A DNA stretch of 7,961 nucleotides, taken from assembly GCA_030950875.1 (NCBI GenBank), contig JAUZQS010000131.1, positions 1-7,961 of the forward strand. Direction: 5' to 3'. The DNA comes from Mariprofundaceae bacterium. GTDB lineage: Bacteria; Pseudomonadota; Zetaproteobacteria; Mariprofundales; Mariprofundaceae. This document shows, in pieces, positions 1 through 5,653 of this stretch. A model generated the notes under the pieces. It was not told the DNA's origin, did no database searches, and saw only the letters and a program-made list of their open reading frames with translations. Positions within the stretch are counted from its first letter, which is position 1. Each line of letters starts with the position of its first letter. Position numbers and translations under genes: made by a program.

Positions 1-1
1 A

Positions 2-142
2 CTGTCTGCCGAAAGTCGTTGTCTTATTTGTTGCATTCCTGGGCCTATTTTCCAATCTTTTATGACAGCCTATGGTGATTTTGAGCATTGGGTAGAAGTC
101 CACGGCGATAAACGCTGCCAAAACCTCACTGCCCACGAATAA
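2..142 (+). CDS. 3' end of an unrecognised Cys-containing protein (partial, 5' end outside window)
   Basis: An open frame enters from the left edge and reads 46 codons to a TAA at 140-142. The visible tail carries a short cysteine cluster (CLICC, about residues 7-11 of the fragment), then an aromatic and charged stretch (AYGDFEHWVEVHGDKRC), and ends in LTAHE. The composition looks like ordinary protein rather than a random frame, and the stop lies only 18 nt before the convergent barrel gene ends, which is a natural gene boundary. I do not recognise the family and propose no function. The cysteines could bind a metal, but too little of the protein is visible. No start codon can be assigned because the gene begins outside the window. 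An internal ATG exists (fragment residue 22) but would give only 25 residues. The frame could also be open by chance. Confidence 0.4.
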   Translation: MSAESRCLICCIPGPIFQSFMTAYGDFEHWVEVHGDKRCQNLTAHE

Positions 143-145
143 GAA

Positions 146-169
146 TATTTTTCAAGGCGCTTAAAAATA
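146..169. terminator. Weak AT-rich hairpin between convergent genes, possible bidirectional terminator
   Basis: TATTTTT (146-152) pairs with AAAAATA (163-169). Inside, AAG (154-156) pairs with CTT (160-162) around a 3-nt GCG loop, with C153 left as a bulge. The A/T arms would give a U-run when transcribed from either side, and the site lies exactly where the left-edge gene and the six-gene operon converge. The stem is poor in G and C and overlaps the stop codon of the barrel gene, so it is a weak candidate judged mainly on position and symmetry. Confidence 0.25.
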
Positions 170-1294
170 GTATTCAAGCGTTATCGCAAACAAATTATTT
201 AAGCTTGAAAACTCACTTCCTGCAAGGCCTGTTGGTAGCTGTGCAAATACAACAGCATCGATATTGTCACTTGCCGACCAACGCACGCTTGGTGCAATAA
301 ACATGCTGGTCTTTTCCAGATCAAGCAACCATGTAAGCTCGCCTCGCCATAAAGGCGTAATATCATAACCCATCAACATGCCAAGTAATTGCCGCGAACT
401 GCTTTGTAACATATCTAACTGCACCAAACGTTTATTATTTGAGCTCGGCAAACCATTATAAAAGTACTCTACAGCCAAATATAAACCCTCAGAAAACATG
501 CTATTTGTCCAAGTTCCATCCACACCGACTGTCAATTGTCCAAAATTACCGTTTAGACCATGCCAAGATTGCTGCCACTCCAAACGTGCGGCTAGATCCC
601 CAATATTGCCTGTCACATCCACACCCAACACACGCTCTTGCCCAATCTCACCAAGCCATAAAGCCATATCTGTTTGTGCCATGGTATCCTGCCAACGCAA
701 TGCCCACTTTCGACTTACAGCACGGTCTGTTTGGCCTGGCGCAACAAGCAGCTGCATACTGCCAAAATCCGAATAGCCATACGTCGTATAAAGCGCATCC
801 ACACCCAACTTTTGTTCAGGCTCCAATGCTGTGGGTTCAACGGGGTTAAAACGATCCGTGGGATTCCAAATACGTCCAGATCCCCACGCAATACGTTGCC
901 GCCCAACCACGACTTGCCATGATTCCGTTTCATATTTCAACCAGCCCCGGTACAAACTATGCCGCCAATTTATAGCCTGCGATGAAACAATCGTTGTATT
1001 TAAATCCAAAAATGTTGGATCGGGTATCTTCTGCTGTGTTATAAAAACAGGGTCTCGAACCACACCACCGTACAACAACTCATGATCATAACTCAACCGC
1101 CATTGCCAGGCACTTTCACCACCATCAAGCTGTAATCGTAAGCGATTAAGATCCGTTGTAACGCCTTGATTCAATGAATTATCATGCTGAAATAATAGGT
1201 TTTTATAAACCCCCGATAGTTCAATGCTATGCACAGAAGGTATGCTTATAAGGCACATCACAAGAACAACACAGCCACACCATAACTGCTTCAT
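161..1294 (-). CDS. Outer-membrane beta-barrel protein, terminal gene of the Lol-like ABC operon
   Basis: The product is 377 aa. It starts with a Sec signal peptide (MKQ, then a hydrophobic run to about residue 20, likely cleavage after VHS at 23). The rest shows alternating polar/hydrophobic strands with many aromatics and ends in EYYF, the C-terminal aromatic signal recognised by the BAM machinery. A striking block at residues 131-151 reads GRQRIAWGSGRIWNPTDRFN followed by P. It resembles the GRQ..WG motif of DUF1302-type and related outer-membrane barrels that accompany hydrophobe exporters (family knowledge, not searched). The ATG overlaps the stop of the SirB2-like gene as ATGA, and no Shine-Dalgarno is visible, so translation is probably coupled. 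Within this operon it is the likely outer-membrane station of the pathway, perhaps receiving cargo from the LolA-like carrier. The cysteines in the leader (LVMC, WCGC) do not form a proper lipobox. The barrel call is firm; the substrate is unknown. Confidence 0.8.
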   Translation of the reverse strand: MKQLWCGCVVLVMCLISIPSVHSIELSGVYKNLLFQHDNSLNQGVTTDLNRLRLQLDGGESAWQWRLSYDHELLYGGVVRDPVFITQQKIPDPTFLDLNTTIVSSQAINWRHSLYRGWLKYETESWQVVVGRQRIAWGSGRIWNPTDRFNPVEPTALEPEQKLGVDALYTTYGYSDFGSMQLLVAPGQTDRAVSRKWALRWQDTMAQTDMALWLGEIGQERVLGVDVTGNIGDLAARLEWQQSWHGLNGNFGQLTVGVDGTWTNSMFSEGLYLAVEYFYNGLPSSNNKRLVQLDMLQSSSRQLLGMLMGYDITPLWRGELTWLLDLEKTSMFIAPSVRWSASDNIDAVVFAQLPTGLAGSEFSSLNNLFAITLEYYF

Positions 1295-1662
1295 AGATAT
1301 AAGGATTTACTGTGTGCGACAAAAATTATATATGTTACAGTCACGAGCGCTAATATAAAAAAGCTACGTTTAAACCGTGGTGTTAAATCGCCATTCAATG
1401 CCAAAAAACCAAACAGAATATAACCAGCAATAGCAATAAGTTTGACCAATAACCAGTTATCATTCCATGGTGCAAAGCCCAATATATAAGCCAGACTAAT
1501 ACCACTAAGTAATAGTAAGCTATCAATTATATCTGGAATACTACGCTTCCACATGTATGAGTGAATGGGTTTCCCTAACCACATATACACCCCACGACAC
1601 ACAAATAACAATAATGACAGACTCACAAAGCTGATATGCAACGACCATAAAGAAGTCATCAT
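1291..1662 (-). CDS. SirB2-family small inner-membrane protein
   Basis: The product is 123 aa and nearly all membrane, with about four hydrophobic helices (roughly residues 5-25, 42-62, 68-88 and 96-115). Family-type features are the N-terminal LHISFVSLSLLLFVCRG, the central PDIIDSLLLLSGISLAYILG, then LVKLIAIAGYILFGFLAL and a Tyr-rich last helix. These match the pattern of SirB/SirB2 proteins (PF04247), whose molecular role is not established despite the old label of invasion-gene regulator. The start is the first of two adjacent ATGs (1662 and 1659), 11 nt after the ATPase stop. Its TGA overlaps the ATG of the barrel gene (ATGA). Lying inside an otherwise coherent transport operon, it may be an accessory of the ABC complex or a membrane factor for its cargo, which is inference. 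Family assignment is by recognition of the pattern, without a search. Confidence 0.75.
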   Translation of the reverse strand: MMTSLWSLHISFVSLSLLLFVCRGVYMWLGKPIHSYMWKRSIPDIIDSLLLLSGISLAYILGFAPWNDNWLLVKLIAIAGYILFGFLALNGDLTPRFKRSFFILALVTVTYIIFVAHSKSLYL

Positions 1663-1673
1663 GATAAGCTCAT

Positions 1674-2366
1674 TTACACAGTATCACGCGATACAATCTG
1701 GCCATCCTGCATATATACGCACTGCAGTGCCGCTGCCATGGCAACAGGATCATGCGATGCAATGAGAAAGGTCATTTTACAGCGTTCATTTAAATCGCGC
1801 ATCAAATGCATTAAAGATTCACCATGTTGCGAATCAAGGTTGGCCGTTGGCTCATCGGCAAGCACCAACGCAGGTTCGCAGGCAAGTGCGCGAGCAACAG
1901 CGACACGCTGTTGTTGACCCCCTGATAATTGGTCGGGTCTTCTATTCTCCAAGCCGTCCAAGCCCACCTCTGATAACCAGCGATCAGCAATATTCAAACG
2001 CTCTTTTTTAGGCATCCCACGCAACTGCAATACATACGCAACATTTTCCCGTGCCGACAATACACGAATAAGATTATAAGCTTGAAAAACAAAGCCAATA
2101 CGTTGCAAACGAAAGTTCGCACGCGCAGAAGTCGCTAAAGCCAAAACATCTTCCCCGGCAATATGCAAACTACCTGCATCAGGATTATCCAACAAACCAA
2201 TCATATTTAACAATGTTGTTTTACCCGAACCCGAACGCCCTGAAAGAACAGTAAATGCGCCTTTTTTCAGTTGAAAATCCACATGATCTAAGGCTGCAAT
2301 ATCCGAATCACCACTATGGTAATATTTACATAGGCCTGTTGCTTGTAATAACATATCCTCGGACAT
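1674..2366 (-). CDS. LolD/MacB-type ABC transporter ATP-binding protein
   Basis: The product is 230 aa, close to the usual length of LolD. All ATPase motifs are intact: Walker A GRSGSGKT (43-50), Q-loop FVFQAYNL (Q95), signature LSGGQQQR (147-154), Walker B LVLADE with catalytic E172, D-loop ANLDS, and the switch histidine in IASHD (H205). The sequence type is that of the LolD/MacB/FtsE group, whose ATPases drive mechanotransmission across the inner membrane rather than ordinary import or export. I chose the ATG at 2366, which follows the second permease stop by 2 nt and has GAGAGGTG about 8 nt upstream. The frame stays open upstream to 2477, but that part overlaps the permease coding region and has no ABC similarity. 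The protein should dimerise and energise the two permeases just upstream. Confidence is high in the function class and low in the cargo. Confidence 0.93.
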   Translation of the reverse strand: MSEDMLLQATGLCKYYHSGDSDIAALDHVDFQLKKGAFTVLSGRSGSGKTTLLNMIGLLDNPDAGSLHIAGEDVLALATSARANFRLQRIGFVFQAYNLIRVLSARENVAYVLQLRGMPKKERLNIADRWLSEVGLDGLENRRPDQLSGGQQQRVAVARALACEPALVLADEPTANLDSQHGESLMHLMRDLNERCKMTFLIASHDPVAMAAALQCVYMQDGQIVSRDTV

Positions 2367-2368
2367 CG

Positions 2369-3598
2369 TCACACCTCTCGCATGGCTGTTGCTGGGTTTA
2401 GTCGTGATGCTTTCCATGCTGGATAAAAGCTTGCCAAAATCGCCCCTAACATCGCCGCAATTAAAATCCGTGCACAACCATTGAATGTTAATTCAGGGTA
2501 AACAATCGGGCTCATATACATAAACGAAAATGCCGTCGCATATTGGGATAAATCCAAGCCATAGTGACCAAAATAAAGGCTGAACCCTGCACCTAATAAA
2601 AAACCCAGAATTCCACCCATGGCAACCAAGACCAATGTTTCGCAAACCACCATGGCAAATAATTGCCCTTGTCTTGTGCCTAATGCTGTCATTAAGCCAA
2701 ATTCTCGTACGCGATCATACATGCTCATAAGCATCGTATTCAACACTTCTGCCAATACCACAACAATAACCACCAACAATACAATCCATGTATATACTTC
2801 AGCAAACATCGTCCACTGCTCTGCCATGGGATCAATTTCCTGCCAGCGTAATACTTCAAAGTCATGCATATTTAATACGCCTTCCAAATGCTTCACAATC
2901 GTATCAACCGCTGTAAAAGTATCGGCTCGAATCACCACATCGGTCACGCCATCGCCCAAATGCAACCAATCCTGTGCCATGGAAATGGGTACCAAAGCCA
3001 AAAGGTTATCCACATCCATCACACCCGAATGAATCAAACCGCGTACCCGAAAAACTTCAGAAGCAATATCTCCTTCAGGTGAAGCGGCCATTAGAACAAC
3101 TTTATCGCCCAGCCCGACACTTAAACGATCCGCCAAAACATCGCCCAGTAGGACGCCGCGCTTATCACCCACTTGCAACCATTCACCAGCCTGTACAAAA
3201 CTATACAGGCGGCTAACTTTTTTCTCTTTTTCAGGTTCAATGCCACTGACCAATACACTTGCATTTGCGCCCGCAGCCGAGGCAAGGCCTGAAACACGAA
3301 TACGATGTGTCCAAGCCTTAACATGAGGCATGGATTGCAAAGCTTGATCAACCTGTGTGGTATCAGCCATATAATCAGTGATGCGGCGACTTTGCTCAAA
3401 ACCTTTGCTATGCACTTGTACATGCCCCATTTGCGTCAACACAAAATTCAGTTTCATGTTTTGTAACCAGCCATCATTCATCGCGGATAAAAATGTTAAG
3501 GCCGCAATGCCAATCCCCAAACCCAGCACTGTTAGCCCAGTACGCATGGGGTACAATAATAAATTGCGCAATCCAAGACGAAAATAAATACTAAACAT
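2369..3598 (-). CDS. LolC/LolE-type ABC permease, second of a tandem pair
   Basis: The product is 409 aa, the size of LolC or LolE and much shorter than MacB, which carries a fused ATPase. The topology is one N-terminal membrane helix (about 20-38), a large periplasmic domain of MacB_PCD type (about 40-265), then three C-terminal helices (about 268-290, 314-340, 376-394) of the FtsX fold. The cytoplasmic coupling segment between helices 2 and 3 reads MSMYDRVREFGLMTALG. I chose the ATG at 3598, whose first 8 nt (ATGTTTAG) overlap the end of the first permease. This start aligns with the paralogue's N-terminus (LGLRN against LAWRN), whereas the longer frame from 3649 adds residues with no counterpart. 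It ends 2 nt before the ATPase. It most likely forms a heterodimer with the other permease to lift a lipidated or hydrophobic cargo out of the outer leaflet of the inner membrane. Confidence 0.9.
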   Translation of the reverse strand: MFSIYFRLGLRNLLLYPMRTGLTVLGLGIGIAALTFLSAMNDGWLQNMKLNFVLTQMGHVQVHSKGFEQSRRITDYMADTTQVDQALQSMPHVKAWTHRIRVSGLASAAGANASVLVSGIEPEKEKKVSRLYSFVQAGEWLQVGDKRGVLLGDVLADRLSVGLGDKVVLMAASPEGDIASEVFRVRGLIHSGVMDVDNLLALVPISMAQDWLHLGDGVTDVVIRADTFTAVDTIVKHLEGVLNMHDFEVLRWQEIDPMAEQWTMFAEVYTWIVLLVVIVVVLAEVLNTMLMSMYDRVREFGLMTALGTRQGQLFAMVVCETLVLVAMGGILGFLLGAGFSLYFGHYGLDLSQYATAFSFMYMSPIVYPELTFNGCARILIAAMLGAILASFYPAWKASRLNPATAMREV

Positions 3599-4817
3599 GA
3601 TGAATCGCTTCAACAGGTTGAAGTCTTGTGACTCGCCAGACTGGTACAAATGCAGCGATAATAGCCGCTGCCATCACAGAGCCTGCCGTTTGCCACAAAT
3701 GATCTGAATCAATTTCGGTGTAGACAATAGGATCAACATAAAAACGCGCCACCGTATCCATTTCGGCTGACAAATCGATGCCTATAGAATGAAACCAAGT
3801 GACCAACGCCAATCCCACCGCCAGGCCAAGCAAGACACCCAAGCCTCCCAATATAACCGATTCCACAACGACCATACTGGCTAAAATACGACGGCTGCAG
3901 CCCAATGCCATCATCACCCCAAATTCACGCACACGTTCTAGCATACTCATCAAAACAGTGTTCATGATACCCGCTGCAACAATCAACAAAACCACTGCCA
4001 AAAAGATATAATAAAATGCATTTTCCAGATCTACCCACTGTTTCATCATAGGGTACATATCATACCAACGTAAAACTTCATAATCTTGATCAGCCAAGCT
4101 TGTCCGCAGTGATGTCGTCACTGCTTCCAAATTTTCTGGTTCGATTTGCAACACCACACGCGTGTAACGCCCGTCCATTTCAAGCATACGTTGCAATACA
4201 TTCAAGGGAACTATCGCCAAACCACGATCAATGCCCATTTCGCCACTGGATATAATACCAATAAGCTGAAATTTATCCGCTGCCAATGCACCAAAACGAT
4301 CTTGGGTTAAGAAAATAACATCATCGCCCAGTGTAACACCCAAATTACGCGCCGCAGTCGCTCCCAACACACACACCGCACCATCGCCAGCTTGTAAAAA
4401 ACGCCCTTGATCTACTTTTCCCGCAATGCGTGTAGTTTTTTCTTCTGCGCGGGCATTCATGCCAAGCAACACCAACCCTTCAGAGACATCATCTCCCACG
4501 GCCAAAGCAAAGGTATCCAACCGCCAACTTACCGCTTTAATTTGGCTGGCATCCTCGGCTTTTTTTAAGGCCACTTTAAGGACATTGTTTTGCTGAATAT
4601 CTCGTGACAAGCTTGGTTTCTTAAAAAAATCATTGTGATGAATTTGTACACTGCCAACAATCACCTCTTGTAGGTTTCGCATCATGGTATTGTGTACACC
4701 ATCATTAAATCCCCATAAGAAAATAAGTGCCGCCAAGCCTGCTGCCACCGCTGCAATTGTTAACATGCTTCGATGCCACTGACGTATAATATTGCGCCAC
4801 GCCAATGAAAGTACCAT
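3591..4817 (-). CDS. LolC/LolE-type ABC permease, first of a tandem pair
   Basis: The product is 408 aa and has the same plan as its neighbour: helix 1 at about 18-36, a periplasmic domain to about 265, then three helices ending in VPVWRVTRLQPVEAI, the usual Lol/MacB C-terminal pattern. The coupling segment reads MSMLERVREFGVMMALG. The ATG at 4817 overlaps the stop of the LolA-like gene as TGATG. A TTG three bases earlier (4820) would add one residue and is the only other close start. No strong Shine-Dalgarno is visible, which fits translational coupling. The two permeases differ enough (about half identical in the best block, less elsewhere) to be a LolC/LolE-like pair rather than a recent duplicate. 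The likely role is to hand cargo from the membrane to the periplasmic carrier encoded just upstream. Confidence 0.9.
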   Translation of the reverse strand: MVLSLAWRNIIRQWHRSMLTIAAVAAGLAALIFLWGFNDGVHNTMMRNLQEVIVGSVQIHHNDFFKKPSLSRDIQQNNVLKVALKKAEDASQIKAVSWRLDTFALAVGDDVSEGLVLLGMNARAEEKTTRIAGKVDQGRFLQAGDGAVCVLGATAARNLGVTLGDDVIFLTQDRFGALAADKFQLIGIISSGEMGIDRGLAIVPLNVLQRMLEMDGRYTRVVLQIEPENLEAVTTSLRTSLADQDYEVLRWYDMYPMMKQWVDLENAFYYIFLAVVLLIVAAGIMNTVLMSMLERVREFGVMMALGCSRRILASMVVVESVILGGLGVLLGLAVGLALVTWFHSIGIDLSAEMDTVARFYVDPIVYTEIDSDHLWQTAGSVMAAAIIAAFVPVWRVTRLQPVEAIHHV

Positions 4818-5563
4818 CAATGGGCACCAACCCTGCGTAAATTAACGCGTGTAAAAATAGAGCTTTTGATGGGCTTATCAAAGGTTGCCCTCTCTAACTT
4901 TAGCAACGTTTTCTTCCCTTCTTTTTGCAAGGGAATCATGGTCCAAAGTGTGGGTATGCGCCGCCCATCCATCAGTCGAACTTCACTAAAGTCCAAATGC
5001 CTGATATGCGTATTATGCTCATCATAATAATCATCACTTAAAGGAATACCTTCAGTACTCACCACATGAATAATCTTACCCCAAACCACAGCCGCATCAG
5101 GCTTGGCGGTTGATTCAATCGTAACACTTTGCTTTCCTTTGGCGATAATGCGGTGATGATAATCTTCAACAACCGAATCCATTTTCACCAAATCATCATT
5201 GCTAAAGTCCGACCCCATCCACGAAGAAAGCATCATGGATGCAGGGATACGAATATCACGCTCCAACTTGGGTAAATACATCCATAAATTTTTACCAGAT
5301 TTTAACCATGCCGTATCTTTTTCTTTTTTCGGTGATAACACGCGTATAAAAAAACGTTTATCTGCACGTTCATCCCAAGCATCAAAACGAATAGAACGTT
5401 GCCAATCAGGTGTTTTAATCTGCATCATATAACGCGCTGTACTGGTATTGGAGCGCATCAAATCCTGTACTTTTTGGATGATATTTTTGGCATCCATATC
5501 TTCAGCAATGGCAACAAAAGGCATGCCAAAAAATAAAATAAGCATTAAACAACGCGATAACAT
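4817..5563 (-). CDS. Periplasmic LolA-like carrier (outer membrane lipoprotein-sorting protein family)
   Basis: The product is 248 aa with a clear signal peptide and a likely signal peptidase I site after AIA (residue 20), so it should be a soluble periplasmic protein. Family-type features are KNLWMYLPKLERDIRIP (91-107), SSWMGSDFSNDDL (113-125) and the terminal IFTRVNLRR. This pattern matches the LolA-like family named outer membrane lipoprotein-sorting protein (PF17131 type, recognised, not searched), which shares the half-barrel fold of LolA and LolB but is not classical LolA. It is about 45 residues longer than typical LolA precursors. In such proteins a hydrophobic cavity shields an acyl chain or other lipid. 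It is the first gene of the operon, and its stop overlaps the first permease start. That suggests it collects cargo from the permeases and delivers it to the outer membrane. There is no obvious Shine-Dalgarno before the ATG. Confidence 0.85.
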   Translation of the reverse strand: MLSRCLMLILFFGMPFVAIAEDMDAKNIIQKVQDLMRSNTSTARYMMQIKTPDWQRSIRFDAWDERADKRFFIRVLSPKKEKDTAWLKSGKNLWMYLPKLERDIRIPASMMLSSWMGSDFSNDDLVKMDSVVEDYHHRIIAKGKQSVTIESTAKPDAAVVWGKIIHVVSTEGIPLSDDYYDEHNTHIRHLDFSEVRLMDGRRIPTLWTMIPLQKEGKKTLLKLERATFDKPIKSSIFTRVNLRRVGAH

Positions 5564-5581
5564 AGTCTAAGTTTAAACCGC

Positions 5582-5611
5582 CTTATACAAAATAAACAGC
5601 AAAAGGGTCAA
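5582..5611 (-). promoter_or_regulatory. Candidate sigma70-type promoter for the six-gene transport operon
   Basis: On the minus strand a TTGACC box (5611-5606) is followed after 18 nt by TATAAG (5587-5582). This would start transcription near 5575, about 12 nt before the first ATG, giving a very short leader. The 90-nt gap between the cyclase stop and the operon contains no convincing terminator hairpin, so read-through from the cyclase gene is also possible. The call rests on consensus similarity only. Confidence 0.35.
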
Positions 5612-5653
5612 ATCCAAGTAACTTTTACAAGCGTCACAATGCACAAGTAGGCG

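Noticed and set aside
439..849. 136-codon open frame on the + strand inside the barrel gene
   Set aside because: Its translation is His/Pro/Gln-rich with no recognisable domain and it lies wholly antisense to a well-supported beta-barrel gene with signal peptide and C-terminal YYF. It is a shadow frame.
1224..1294. Barrel protein as a lipoprotein
   Set aside because: The leader has cysteines (WCGC, LVMC) but no L-[AST]-[GA]-C lipobox at the end of the hydrophobic region. A VHS signal peptidase I site fits better.
2367..2477. N-terminal extension of the ATPase gene to 2477
   Set aside because: The added 37 residues lie within the permease coding region and show no ABC similarity. The ATG at 2366 has a good GAGAGGTG site and begins just before the usual first ABC strand.
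2619..3032. 137-codon open frame on the + strand inside the second permease
   Set aside because: It is Thr/Asn/Ser-rich, low-complexity translation antisense to conserved permease helices. There is no ribosome site or family pattern.
3599..3649. Upstream start of the second permease at 3649
   Set aside because: The extra 17 residues have no counterpart in the paralogous permease and would lie inside its 3' end. Starting at 3598 makes both proteins align from the first residues.
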